DNA from: Salinimicrobium terrae DSM 17865
Lineage (GTDB): Bacteria; Bacteroidota; Bacteroidia; Flavobacteriales; Flavobacteriaceae
DNA: 64,000 nucleotides
Direction of reading: 5' to 3'
Assembly: GCF_000424665.1 (NCBI RefSeq)
Contig: NZ_AUKI01000011.1
Span: forward strand, 496,001-560,000
Shown here: positions 1-9,290 of the stretch, piece after piece
Layout: each line of letters opens with the position of its first letter
Position numbering within the stretch: the first letter of the stretch is position 1
Notes under the pieces: model-generated
Told to the model about the DNA's origin: nothing
Databases searched by the model: none
The model's input: only the letters and a program-made list of their open reading frames with translations
Position numbers and translations under genes: made by a program

Positions 1-1149
1 GTTCTGATCAATTTCACTAAAGGCAAAATTTATACCAGTTTTGAGATATTCCTTAACCTGGGTATCAAACAAACCTCTTAAGTTCAATCGATCAAAAGAA
101 GAACCAAGAGCAATACCTTCCTGTTCCAAATACCCCATGCTCATAGAGTAACTACTCTTTTCGTTACCTCCCGAGACAGAAAGATTGTAACTTTCCCTCT
201 GTGCTCTTGTAAACATCTCCTCCTGCCAATCGGTCCCTTCTCCAAGAAGATCGGGACGTATAAAATAAGGATCCTGCTCCACAATACCTAAATCGGCCCT
301 GGTATTTCTATGTATAGCATATTCCTGTAGATTAAGCAGGTCCAGCCTGTTAGGTAACTCCTGAAAACCTATTGAACTGTCAAAATTAACTCTCATCTCC
401 CCGGCCTGTCCTCTTTTTGTGGTAATAATAATTACCCCATTCGCCGCCCTGGAACCATAAATAGCGGTAGCAGAAGCATCTTTCAGAATTTCTATAGATG
501 CAATATCAGATGGGTTAATAGATGCAAAAGCATTTTGACCACCCTGCCCTGTATTACTATCTATAATAACTCCGTCTATAACGAAAATTGGTTCGTTAGA
601 ACCCGTAATGGAACTAATACCTCTAATACGAATGGAAGAACTGGCTCCAGGAGCACCACTGTTTTGCTGTATCTGTACCCCGGCAGCGCGTCCCTGTAGT
701 ACCTGATCAATTGTAGTAGGAACTGCCTCCTCAATAGATTCACTGGCAATGGAAACCATGGCTCCCGTCACATCACTTCTTTTCATACTCCCGTACCCAA
801 CTACAACAACTTCATCTAAAGTTGAAACATCTGGTATTAGAGTAACATTAATTTCCGATTGCCCGTTTACAGACATTTCTTCAGTTACAAAGCCTACATA
901 GCTAAAAACCAGCACCCCATTTGCAGGGACATCGGTTATTTCATAGTCTCCGTCAAAATCTGTAACTACCCCATTGGAAGTTCCCTTTAATAATACAGTC
1001 ACACCCGGTAGTGGACCGGTTTCATCAGTGACTGTTCCTGTAACTGTCGTAGTCTGTGCGAAAGCAGAAAAACTTATTAGGCTCAGTAGAATAAAGAAAT
1101 AAAAACTTCGAATCCTGAAGCGTAATTCGCTGATTAAATGATTTGTCAT
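1..1149 (-). CDS. SusC/RagA-family TonB-dependent receptor, 5' part only
   Basis: This is the N-terminal 383 codons of a SusC-type outer-membrane receptor; the rest lies beyond the left edge of the window. The frame stays open from the ATG at 1149 to base 1. It shows a signal peptide ending near FSAFAQ, then a carboxypeptidase-D-like regulatory domain (VTGTVTDETGPLPGV, then FSYVGFVTEE). A TonB-box-like VVVVGYG follows, then the plug domain with VLQGRAAGVQI, SIRIRGISS, FVIDGVI and ILKDASATAIYGSRAANGVI. These are standard SusC landmarks. Such receptors pair with a SusD lipoprotein to import oligosaccharides. The partner should lie to the left, outside the window. Given the CE15, GH10 and GH43 genes nearby, a xylan-type substrate is inferred. 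Family call is firm; substrate is not. Confidence 0.93.
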   Translation of the reverse strand, partial: MTNHLISELRFRIRSFYFFILLSLISFSAFAQTTTVTGTVTDETGPLPGVTVLLKGTSNGVVTDFDGDYEITDVPANGVLVFSYVGFVTEEMSVNGQSEINVTLIPDVSTLDEVVVVGYGSMKRSDVTGAMVSIASESIEEAVPTTIDQVLQGRAAGVQIQQNSGAPGASSSIRIRGISSITGSNEPIFVIDGVIIDSNTGQGGQNAFASINPSDIASIEILKDASATAIYGSRAANGVIIITTKRGQAGEMRVNFDSSIGFQELPNRLDLLNLQEYAIHRNTRADLGIVEQDPYFIRPDLLGEGTDWQEEMFTRAQRESYNLSVSGGNEKSSYSMSMGYLEQEGIALGSSFDRLNLRGLFDTQVKEYLKTGINFAFSEIDQN

Positions 1150-1296
1150 TGTCGAACTTGGTTTAATAAAAAATTGTAGATAAATATTGATTGCCTGTTT
1201 TAGAAAAAATTATACTCTCAAAATCCCATTTTTAAGCGGTATTACGAAATCGATTGATTTCCTAAAGATAAGTTAAAAATCTCTTGGAGTCAACAA

Positions 1297-1304
1297 CAAA
1301 TATA
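1297..1304 (-). promoter_or_regulatory. Candidate -7 box for the susC fragment
   Basis: The minus strand reads TATATTTG, which fits the Bacteroidota sigma-ABfr -7 consensus TAnnTTTG. It would give a leader of about 140 bases before the ATG at 1149. No TTTG -33 element lies at the usual spacing, so the call is weak. Confidence 0.28.
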
Positions 1305-1743
1305 TCCTGCTCAACCCAAAAGATGTAGCACATTTGTTGCAACTCTCTATAAATTTTGAAGCATTTACCGTATTAATAGGGCCTTGCCGATCAAAATGTA
1401 TTTTTATTTATTTTTTCACGACCTGAAATCTTTCTTATATCCTAACTATTATGTTTCTCCCCCTAAAGAACCTTTTCATGATGAAAATCTTTATGTCTTG
1501 TTAAAGTGTTGTACGCCCTATGGTCCTCTAAAAGGAACCCGAAAATGCCGAGGCAGGAAATTAAGTTCCTTAACACCTAACTTCAGAAGCCAGCGTGCAG
1601 GAAAAACATGGTTAATTTACGGTGGTCAAAAAAAATTAATTCTTTTGAATATTAATCTCTGAGGATTGAAGACTGTGAAATAGAGCCTTTAGTTCAATAA
1701 GCCGGGAAGTACCCAATAAAAGCTAATCACCAGCGACTTTCCC

Positions 1744-1957
1744 TTAGAAGAGACCGCTGGTGTGAAGAATAACTTCAACAGTCACAAAAATCAAATATTA
1801 CCGGTTGACCTTTACTTGAGAACGATCTACTGTTGCTAAAATTTTCTCTGGCTTCCGGTTGTCTTCACCACCACTTCAATTTAGAATTCATTGATCTTCT
1901 GGATACCCTCCCGCAGTATCACACACCGATGCCCTTAACCCCGGTGTAACAGAAAAA
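1744..1957 (-). pseudogene. Decayed C-terminal fragment of a GH2 beta-galactosidase-like gene
   Basis: Translating the minus strand gives KPEKILATVDRSQVKVNR, a stop, then YLIFVTVEVILHTSGLF. This closely follows the pattern of the C-terminal Ig-like domain of GH2 beta-galactosidases, typically KPxKIxLTADRSxIKADxxDLSFVTVEVVD. Just upstream, in shifted frames, are VVVKTTG and TPGLRASVCDTAGGYPE. They correspond to the family's PGxLxAVAYD...KTTG stretch that normally precedes it. At least two frameshifts and several stops interrupt the reading, and no catalytic domain is recognisable upstream. I read this as the fossil tail of a lost GH2 gene. The match is from memory of the family. Confidence 0.5.
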
Positions 1958-2421
1958 GTTTAGGTGTCACGACTACTCACTGCTGCTATGTTCCCACTAC
2001 TTATAACAATTTTTATAGGAAGCTTCCTATGAAAGGCGTCGTAAACTGATTCTCTCTTCCCGATTCTAATCAAGAAGTCTGGATGACTAACTAAATGGCC
2101 ATCCTCCTGCCAGTCGCACATTGACCCAGACCATTGCATAAGACATTGTGCGATCAACAACCAGAAAATAGATTTACTTCTATCAAATTCCTGAAGATCA
2201 TTTTTTTTGCGGTACCAAGCTGCTTCAGGATGAAAACTGAAAGATAAATTGTAACCTTGCGGCTAACTTAAGAAAATCGCATATCTTTAATCAATCGATT
2301 GCATAAAATAGCATAATTAGATATTATTATAATGGATTAGTTACAAAGTAATACCCTCCTGGTAATGACATCGCCAGAGGAGCTTGAATAAATCTTTTTA
2401 AACGAATTAAACTTGTTTATT

Positions 2422-3750
2422 ATGAAAACTATCCTGACTTCGATTATTGTCCTGATCTCGTTCTGCTCACCTTCGTTTGCACAATTCTCACAGACAAAAA
2501 TGGACAGTATTAACCGATTAAATACCGATGATCATCAGCTGATGATGAGGAAGTTAGGTATAAATACCCTCAGACCCGGACCATCGGGAAATCCCACAGA
2601 TCCCAATGCAGCCAACAGTGACGAATCAAAAGTGTCTGACCTAAGAAATTTACCAGATCCATTGATATTTCAGGATGGCCGAAAAGTCAGTACAAGGGAA
2701 CAATGGCAGGAAAGAAGGAAAGAGATCTTAGAAGTTTTTAACCGGGAAATGTATGGCAAGTTACCAGAAAATATCCCAGCTGTGAATTGGAAAGTCATCT
2801 CCGAAGAAGATACTTTAATTGGTGATTTTCCGGTCAAAGTAAAGGAACTCTTAGGGGTTGTGAATAATTCCTCACATCCTGAGATTGAGGTAAACATCAA
2901 AATGACCCTGACAACGCCATTAAATGCAGAAAAAGCAATACCGGTGGTTCTCAAATTCGATTGGAACTGGCCTGCAGGATTTAGTCCCCAGGGAAAAACT
3001 CAAAATCCCTGGCAAGAGCAGTTGCTTGCAAAAAACTGGGGGTACGCCAGTTTGATTCCTACCAGTTATCAGGCCGACAATGGCGCCGGACTCCGTGAAG
3101 GAATTATTGGCCTGGTAAATAAAGGAGAACCCAGAAAGGTTGATGATTGGGGAGCTTTACGCGCCTGGGCATGGGGTGCAACCAAAGCCCTGGATTACTT
3201 TGAAAAAGACCAGGATGTAAATTCTTCTAAAGTTGCTATAGAAGGTTTGTCCCGGTATGGCAAAGCGGCTATGGTCACTATGGCATATGATGACCGTTTT
3301 GCCATTGGTTTTATTGGTTCTGCCGGTGCGGGCGGAACAAAGATCCTTAGAAGAAATTTTGGAGAACAGGTGGAAAATCTTGCCTCCAGCGCAGAATACC
3401 ATTGGTTTGCTCCGAATTTCATCAAATATGCCGGACCTTTAACGGTGGATGATCTTCCCGTAGATGCTCATCATTTAATTGCCCTTGCAGCTCCGCGTCC
3501 AGTCTTTATTAGCACCGGGGATCCTGCTGTGGAAGGAAACTGGGTCGATGCCAGGGGAATGTTTTTAGCCGCTGTAAACGCCAGCCCGGTTTATGAGCTT
3601 TTAAACGAAAAAGGATTGGGTACCACTAATTTTCCCGATGTAGGTCAATTTCTTTCCGATGGAAAAATTGCATTCAGGATTCACGAAGGCGGACATACGG
3701 TAGAACCAAATTGGCCATACTTTATCCAATTTGCAGAAAGATTTTTTTAA
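2422..3750 (+). CDS. CE15 glucuronoyl esterase-like protein, secreted
   Basis: A 442-residue secreted alpha/beta hydrolase that resembles CE15 4-O-methyl-glucuronoyl methylesterases, which cut ester bonds between glucuronoxylan and lignin. The signal peptide ends at PSFAQ near residue 21. The nucleophile elbow is GLSRYGKAA with Ser277, matching the CE15 GxSRxGK motif with Leu in place of the common Cys. The catalytic His is likely His425 in HEGGHT, and the AAPRPVFISTGDP stretch is also typical. I chose the ATG at 2422 over a TTG three codons upstream because it starts the signal peptide cleanly. It stands alone, facing the leftward xylanase operon. An acetyl xylan esterase-like role is a weaker alternative. 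Confidence 0.85.
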   Translation: MKTILTSIIVLISFCSPSFAQFSQTKMDSINRLNTDDHQLMMRKLGINTLRPGPSGNPTDPNAANSDESKVSDLRNLPDPLIFQDGRKVSTREQWQERRKEILEVFNREMYGKLPENIPAVNWKVISEEDTLIGDFPVKVKELLGVVNNSSHPEIEVNIKMTLTTPLNAEKAIPVVLKFDWNWPAGFSPQGKTQNPWQEQLLAKNWGYASLIPTSYQADNGAGLREGIIGLVNKGEPRKVDDWGALRAWAWGATKALDYFEKDQDVNSSKVAIEGLSRYGKAAMVTMAYDDRFAIGFIGSAGAGGTKILRRNFGEQVENLASSAEYHWFAPNFIKYAGPLTVDDLPVDAHHLIALAAPRPVFISTGDPAVEGNWVDARGMFLAAVNASPVYELLNEKGLGTTNFPDVGQFLSDGKIAFRIHEGGHTVEPNWPYFIQFAERFF

Positions 3751-4008
3751 AACGACCTATTTATATGTAAGGATTTGTTGTGAAGATTTAAAAATACAAT
3801 TATTCTAAAACCCGGTGAAATCGTAGATCATCCCGTCCTATTTTGTTCTAATTTATACCTTGATCCATCAATCAATAACGGTATAGGCTATGTAAAAGGT
3901 GTTTTTAAAAATATTAGCCCAGTATAATGCGCCTTAGCTTTTCAATAAATCAGATAATAAAAGCAGGTATCACTCCAATTATTTCTGGCAGCTCAACTTT
4001 AAATTAAA

Positions 4009-5169
4009 TTATCCTTCTAAGCCTAATCGGATTATTTCCTTTACCACAGGCTTAGGATTATTCTGCCTGTCAAACAAAAGTGGGTAATCTGTTCTTCCTC
4101 TTACCGGCCAATTATTTTTCCATGAATGGCCATCATTAACTCCCCACAATGTTACCCTTGCAATAACATCCTGATGTTTTAGAAAAAGCTTAAAAAATTC
4201 TGCATAACGGTCGGTAAACTGCTGCTCCACTTCTTCAGGCAAACCATTAGGGAATGGATTCATTTTATCATCATAATCAAAATTCTGAGAAATTTCAGCT
4301 CCGGCATCCCCCCATGGAGAAGGCAGCACGCTTAAATCAAGTTCAGAAATTACAACTTTTCCAAGAGCACCATACGCTTCCAGGCTTTTTTCAAATTCAG
4401 TTAGGTCGGGATGATTTAAACCAATATGCCCCTGCATTCCTATACCGTGTATAGTAACTCCGGCTTCCTGGAGCTCTTTCACCATTTTTACGACTCCTGC
4501 ACGTTTACCGGGATTGGCCATGGAATAATCATTATAGTAAAGCTCTGCTTCAGGATCTACTTCATGTGTATATTGAAAAGCCAGTTTAACAAAGTCGTCT
4601 CCAAGAATTTTAAAGAACTCACTTTCTCGATAACTACCGTCATCTTCAATAGCTTCATTTACTACATCCCAGGAATGAACCCGCCCCTTATAACGACCAA
4701 CTACCGCCGTAATGTGATCTTTCATTCGCTGTTTAAGAACTTCCGGGGAAACAGTTTCTCCTTCATCATCCACAAAAAACCAATCCGGGGCCTGGGAATG
4801 CCAGATTAGGGTGTGCCCATGAATGTGCATATCATTTTCCTCTCCAAATTCCACAAATTGATCCGCCAGTTCAAAATTAAAATCTCCCTCCCTGGGCTGG
4901 ATTCTGGAACTTTTCATGACATTTTCGGCAACTATAGAATTGAAATGCTGTTTCACGATTTCGATGGCTTCCGGCTGTCTCCCTGTAATTTGCCACACAT
5001 TTAACGCCGTACCTATGAGAAAATTATCTTCCAGAGCTTCTTTTAAAGAAGGATCATCGATTTCTTTTGCGTAATCTGCTTGCGCCATTGCATTATCGTT
5101 CCCAAAGATGAGGCTCCCAAAGAGGCAAAAGCAAAAGATCTGCACGTGTTTTTTGAACCGAAATTTCAT
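4009..5169 (-). CDS. GH10 endo-1,4-beta-xylanase
   Basis: A 386-residue secreted GH10 enzyme that cleaves the beta-1,4-xylan backbone. The N-terminus is a signal peptide ending near NAMAQ (residue 30), followed directly by a single catalytic barrel with no binding module. Family landmarks are [14 protein letters not shown], the acid/base Glu172 in [21 protein letters not shown], the nucleophile Glu276 in VISELDLS, and [11 protein letters not shown] near the C-terminus. Length is normal for a one-domain GH10. It is the last gene of the leftward xylan run, 15 bases after the aldo/keto reductase, so the two are probably co-transcribed. No lipobox is present, so it is predicted to be periplasmic or released. 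Confidence 0.96.
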   Translation of the reverse strand: MKFRFKKHVQIFCFCLFGSLIFGNDNAMAQADYAKEIDDPSLKEALEDNFLIGTALNVWQITGRQPEAIEIVKQHFNSIVAENVMKSSRIQPREGDFNFELADQFVEFGEENDMHIHGHTLIWHSQAPDWFFVDDEGETVSPEVLKQRMKDHITAVVGRYKGRVHSWDVVNEAIEDDGSYRESEFFKILGDDFVKLAFQYTHEVDPEAELYYNDYSMANPGKRAGVVKMVKELQEAGVTIHGIGMQGHIGLNHPDLTEFEKSLEAYGALGKVVISELDLSVLPSPWGDAGAEISQNFDYDDKMNPFPNGLPEEVEQQFTDRYAEFFKLFLKHQDVIARVTLWGVNDGHSWKNNWPVRGRTDYPLLFDRQNNPKPVVKEIIRLGLEG

Positions 5170-5184
5170 AACTCCTGTTTAGTA

Positions 5185-6033
5185 TTAATTGTCTCTAAAA
5201 TGATCCATAAAATTATTGGGATGTGCTCCTGTGCGCTCTCCTCGGTCTAAAGAATCTATACGCCGTACACATTCACCTGAAATTACGAAATCAAAAACAT
5301 CCGCATTTTCAAAAATCCGATCCCGGTGTACACTTTTTGGAATGGTAACCACGCCCTTCTGCAAATTCCACCTTATGATTAGTTGTGCAACCGTCTTGTT
5401 ATAATTATCTGCCAACTCTTTTAAAATATCCAATTTAAAGACTTCACCCCTCATTAATGGAGACCACGCCTCATATTGTATATTATTTCGTTTACAAAAG
5501 TTCAGCAATGGCTGTTGGACAAGTCTGGGATGGAATTCATTTTGAAGAACCATAGGGACAATTTCGAAATTTTCAAGAATTTCATTTAAATGATGTTCAA
5601 GACAATTTGATACTCCAATGGCTTTTACCCTACCTTCATTGTAAAGTTTTTCCAAAGCTTTCCAGGTTTCAAGATATTTCCCCGGTACCGGCCAGTGTAT
5701 TAAATAAAGATCTGCGTAATCCATTCCCAATTCCTTCAAAGAACTGTCAAAAGCCGAAAGCGTTTGCTCAAAACCCTGATCATCATTCCACACCTTTGTA
5801 GTAACAAAAACATCTTCCCTGGGAATATTTGAAGTTCTAATTGCTTCCCCCACGCCATTTTCATTTCCATAAAAAGAAGCAGTATCTATATGTCGATAAC
5901 CAGCTTCCAGAGCATGCTGCACCGATTCGATAACCTCCCTACCTTCTTTAGCCTTATAAACTCCCAAACCAAGAACAGGCATAGCTATCCCGTTTCTTAA
6001 TGTTGTCGTACCGGAAATATCTTTAATATCCAT
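5185..6033 (-). CDS. Aldo/keto reductase (AKR, diketogluconate reductase-like)
   Basis: A 282-residue cytosolic NAD(P)H-dependent aldo/keto reductase. The full catalytic tetrad is visible: Asp50 and Tyr55 in GYRHIDTASFYGNE, Lys80 in VTTKVW and His113 in LIHWP. IPKSVHRDRIFEN near the C-terminus is the usual cofactor phosphate-binding loop. There is no signal peptide. It lies between aldose 1-epimerase (128 bases upstream) and xylanase (15 bases downstream). It may reduce a pentose or uronic-acid aldehyde released from xylan, but members of this family are promiscuous, so the substrate is open. Xylose reductase is one possibility. Confidence 0.9.
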   Translation of the reverse strand: MDIKDISGTTTLRNGIAMPVLGLGVYKAKEGREVIESVQHALEAGYRHIDTASFYGNENGVGEAIRTSNIPREDVFVTTKVWNDDQGFEQTLSAFDSSLKELGMDYADLYLIHWPVPGKYLETWKALEKLYNEGRVKAIGVSNCLEHHLNEILENFEIVPMVLQNEFHPRLVQQPLLNFCKRNNIQYEAWSPLMRGEVFKLDILKELADNYNKTVAQLIIRWNLQKGVVTIPKSVHRDRIFENADVFDFVISGECVRRIDSLDRGERTGAHPNNFMDHFRDN

Positions 6034-6161
6034 AGTAATTATTTACGCCTGAAAAATGAGGCGGGTTCTCAAAAATGACATTTTCCGTTATAAATTTGCA
6101 ACTCATAAATAATGAATAGCTTCATAAAAAATTGATCAATAATAACTGATCCTAATTCGTC

Positions 6162-7343
6162 CTATTCCTCTACTGAAAACCTAAAACTTGTTTTACTCGA
6201 ATAAGTTTCTCCGGCTTCCAATACTACCGAAGGAAAACTTTCCTGGTTTGGAGAATCGGGATAATGTTGTGTTTCAAAACAGAAACCACTTCTTTTTTCA
6301 TAAGTCCCCTCTCCATACTGCAATGGTAATGTTCCATCGAGAAAATTACCCGTATAAAATTGCATTCCGGGTTCAGTGGTGAATACTTCCATTTTTCTGC
6401 CAGACTCCGGGTGCCATGCTACAGCCGCAAACGTCATTTTATTGTCCTGTCCATTTAAAACCCAGGTGTGGTCGTAACCATCTGCGATTTCCAACTGCTC
6501 ATGAGCAGCATCTATTCGGCTTCCTATAGTTTTCGGATCAGTAAAATCAAAGGGAGTATCGTTAACCGACATGAATTTTCCCGTAGGAATCAGGTTCTCG
6601 TTTACCGGAACGATCTCGTCTGCATTTATTCGAATCACATGATCCAGGATAGTCTCAGAAAAATCGCCCGACAAATTAAAGTAAGCATGTTGGGTAAGAT
6701 TAACGATAGTCTTTCTGTCTGTAGTTGCCTCATACACCACATCTAATGAATTATCTTCATTTAATGTATAAGTTACAAAGGTTTCAAGCCTGCCGGGGTA
6801 ACCTTCTTCCATGTGTTCACTAATGTATGATAAGACAAGTGTATTTGGCTTTGCACTTTCTTTGACGCTCCAGACTACCTTATCAAATCCTTTTTCCCCG
6901 CCATGCAGATGATTTTCACCATTGTTCCTGGCTAGTGTATATTCTTCCCCGTCCAGGGAAAATTTTCCCTGTGCAATTCGATTTCCGTAACGTCCTATCA
7001 ATGCTCCAAAAAAAGGATTTTCTTCCAGGTATAGCTCCAGGTCATCAAAACCTAATACTACATCTTCAAAATTTCCGGCTTTATCGGGCACTTTGAGGGA
7101 AGTAATTCGGCCACCATAGGTGATGATCTTCACTTCCATACCATGCTCATTCTTTAGGATAAATTGTTCCACCTGTTCCCCTTCCGGAGTGGTTCCAAAT
7201 ACTGTTTTTTCCATTACTCCTTGTTCTTCCTGAGTCGGCGATTTCTGTTCTACGGAATTTTCCTGATTATTTTTACACTGTGCAAATACAAAGACGAGAC
7301 ATATAACCCCAATTTTTACAGTAAATCTGGATATTGCTCTCAT
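6162..7343 (-). CDS. galM: Aldose 1-epimerase (mutarotase), lipoprotein
   Basis: A 393-residue galactose mutarotase-type enzyme that interconverts alpha and beta anomers of free aldoses. Motifs in order are GRYGNRIAQGKF, NGENHLHGGEKGFD, VNLTQHAYFNLSG, DEIVPVNENLIPTG and CFETQHYPDSPNQ. The conserved His pair and C-terminal Glu expected for catalysis are present. The N-terminus carries a lipobox ending VFAQC (Cys24), so the enzyme is anchored in the cell envelope rather than free in the cytosol. The residues after the Cys (KNNQEN) are not acidic, which suggests a periplasm-facing position. It follows the GH43 gene by 52 bases and probably prepares released pentose for uptake or for the adjacent reductase. 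Confidence 0.93.
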   Translation of the reverse strand: MRAISRFTVKIGVICLVFVFAQCKNNQENSVEQKSPTQEEQGVMEKTVFGTTPEGEQVEQFILKNEHGMEVKIITYGGRITSLKVPDKAGNFEDVVLGFDDLELYLEENPFFGALIGRYGNRIAQGKFSLDGEEYTLARNNGENHLHGGEKGFDKVVWSVKESAKPNTLVLSYISEHMEEGYPGRLETFVTYTLNEDNSLDVVYEATTDRKTIVNLTQHAYFNLSGDFSETILDHVIRINADEIVPVNENLIPTGKFMSVNDTPFDFTDPKTIGSRIDAAHEQLEIADGYDHTWVLNGQDNKMTFAAVAWHPESGRKMEVFTTEPGMQFYTGNFLDGTLPLQYGEGTYEKRSGFCFETQHYPDSPNQESFPSVVLEAGETYSSKTSFRFSVEE

Positions 7344-7395
7344 GGATTTGTTTTATTTCTAAAAGCTGAACTAAAAATAAAATCCCACTCCCGTA

Positions 7396-9075
7396 TTAAT
7401 AAACTGTATCATTTCCCAGATAACTGAACCAGTCAAATACAGCCTTGTTTTCTGAAGCTTCTCCATGAGAGGTAGTATACATTCCGATATTATTTCCTAC
7501 AAAACCACCTGCTTCTTTTGTACTTAAATATTTCCCACTGAGGTCACCTCCAAGGTTGTTCCATCCGGAATCTGTCTTAAAGTAAAATCTATAGTTATCT
7601 TCATTAAATTCCACTTTAAATTCTATTGCTTCACCTGAAGAAGAAAGCTTCTGACTTGCCAAGAGCTCTTTTCCGTCCTCGGTACCTTTGAAAAGCTGCA
7701 CAACCGGAGAATTATCTTCAAAGGATTTTGCTATAAAGTAGTAGTGAGATTCATTCTGGAAAGCTATCAGTCCGGCTTTTTCATTTGAGTTTTCTGTTTC
7801 AAATTCCATGGAAACAGCGGCCTCTCCAGTCAAATGTTGTTGCCTGTGTGCAATAAAGCTGGGATTGGAAGTCCCTGAGACAGTTTCGGGCCGGGTGTCC
7901 ATTATGAGGTAACCCTTCCGCTCATTTAAGTCATACCACTTTTCCTTTGGATTCCGCAAGAATAACCAGTGAAGATCAAGTTCACTATCATCAAAATCTT
8001 TTTTAAATTGAAAATTACCATTTAAAGGAAAAAGAGACTCATTAATGCTTACTCCCTCAGGAAGTGGATATTCATATTTGATCTCCTCACCGTCCAGATC
8101 AAAAATCGGCCAGTCATTCTCCCATTTTACAGGAGTCATAAAAGTTTCTCTTCCGGTGTTATAGTAATCACCTTCATAAGGTCTCACGGCTAGAAAAACG
8201 CCATACCAGTCCCCGTTTGGATGCTGTACAATATCTGCATGTCCTGCCGAGGTAATAGGATTTTCCCGATTTGGATCCAGGTGCCTTTGTGTTAGAATAG
8301 GATTGTCTTCAAAAGGAATGAATTCATCGTCAATATCCCGGTTTCTGTAGATCATTTCTGAATGATTCACAGCTGTTCCTCCTTCTGCAGTCATTAGGTA
8401 ATAATATCCATTGAGCTTGTAGATACGTGGACCTTCGGCCCAAACCGGTTCAGTAGAAATATCTACTCCTCCATTTACCAGGATACGATCCTCTCCGATT
8501 GTTCTGAGATTTTCTTTGTCAAATTCCATCATCCTGATGGTGCGATGGCCATCGTACAAGGGCTCATTGTTCGGTGGATCACTGTTATAAACGATATAAG
8601 ATTTTTCCTCATCAAAAAACAATCCTGGATCAATTCCAATAACTTCCGGCAACCAAACGGGATCACTCCAGGGACCCGCAGGATCTTTGGCTGTAACTAC
8701 AAAATTTCCTTTGCCGTCTACAACGGTACAGGTCACATAAAAGATACCTTCATCGTAACTGATATCGGGTGCAAAAATAGCCCGGGAAACCCCAAAACCT
8801 TCAAGATCTATTTGATCGGGCCGGTCGATAACATTGCCTATCTGTTCCCAGTTTACCAGATCTGTACTATGAAAAATCGGTATGCCGGGATAAAACGCAA
8901 AGGTGGAATGTACCATATAGAAATTGCCATTACCATCACTGGTTATCGCAGGGTCTGGGTACCATCCGGCAAGAATTGGGTTTTGAAATGTATTCTGAGC
9001 ATCGGCAGGAAATAAAGTTCCAACGACAACAAGTACTACAAAAAAGCACTTTTTAAATTTTAGAAAAAAGTTCAT
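7396..9075 (-). CDS. GH43 beta-xylosidase / alpha-L-arabinofuranosidase
   Basis: A 559-residue secreted GH43 enzyme. The signal peptide ends at PADAQ near residue 27. The five-bladed propeller carries the three expected acids: Asp41 in GWYPDPAI (base), Asp149 in GIDPG (pKa modulator) and Glu214 in WAEGPRI (acid). GHADIVQHPNGDWYGVFLAVRP is also typical of the xylosidase-type subfamilies. Residues from about 350 on form a second beta-sandwich (FDDSELDLHWLFLRNP ... FDWFSYLG) of the kind that contributes to the active-site cleft in these enzymes. It should release xylose or arabinose from xylo-oligosaccharides. A gap of 215 bases separates it from the transketolase genes upstream, so it may have its own promoter. 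Whether xylosidase or arabinofuranosidase dominates cannot be told by eye. Confidence 0.93.
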   Translation of the reverse strand: MNFFLKFKKCFFVVLVVVGTLFPADAQNTFQNPILAGWYPDPAITSDGNGNFYMVHSTFAFYPGIPIFHSTDLVNWEQIGNVIDRPDQIDLEGFGVSRAIFAPDISYDEGIFYVTCTVVDGKGNFVVTAKDPAGPWSDPVWLPEVIGIDPGLFFDEEKSYIVYNSDPPNNEPLYDGHRTIRMMEFDKENLRTIGEDRILVNGGVDISTEPVWAEGPRIYKLNGYYYLMTAEGGTAVNHSEMIYRNRDIDDEFIPFEDNPILTQRHLDPNRENPITSAGHADIVQHPNGDWYGVFLAVRPYEGDYYNTGRETFMTPVKWENDWPIFDLDGEEIKYEYPLPEGVSINESLFPLNGNFQFKKDFDDSELDLHWLFLRNPKEKWYDLNERKGYLIMDTRPETVSGTSNPSFIAHRQQHLTGEAAVSMEFETENSNEKAGLIAFQNESHYYFIAKSFEDNSPVVQLFKGTEDGKELLASQKLSSSGEAIEFKVEFNEDNYRFYFKTDSGWNNLGGDLSGKYLSTKEAGGFVGNNIGMYTTSHGEASENKAVFDWFSYLGNDTVY

Positions 9076-9290
9076 GTTGAGTAATTTATTTTTAAAGTTT
9101 TTTCAGTGTAAAAAGTATGCCATAGAGTGAAAAACACGGACTCAAACAAGGAATCCTTAATTTTAACTGAAATATTGTTGGAGAAACCATCAAGACCTGA
9201 TGGCACAAACCTTCCAAAATGTCCTTCTCAAGCGTGCTTCTCCTGTCCCTTCTCTACATTTTTTTTATCAACATTAAAAAATCTTTAGGT

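Larger units (their letters stand above)
1150..2421. other. Long gap between susC fragment and CE15 gene, with gene remains
   Basis: About 1.27 kb without a convincing intact gene. Open frames of 92 codons (1384-1662, plus) and 66 codons (1960-2160, minus) have no signal peptide, family motif or operon context and are probably chance. The stretch 1744-1957 on the minus strand reads as a decayed glycosidase C-terminus and is listed separately. A possible receptor promoter sits at 1297-1304. The gap looks like a site where one or more genes have decayed. Confidence 0.6.

Noticed and set aside
1384-1662. 92-codon open frame on the plus strand in the long gap
   Set aside because: It begins hydrophobic but has no signal cleavage pattern, family motif or neighbour link, and lies opposite and next to decayed sequence. 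It is probably chance.
1960-2160. 66-codon open frame on the minus strand
   Set aside because: I saw no family motif. It adjoins the GH2 fossil and may be more debris, but I could not align it to GH2.
8545-9015. 156-codon plus-strand frame inside the GH43 gene
   Set aside because: It is antisense to a clear GH43 coding sequence with all catalytic motifs.
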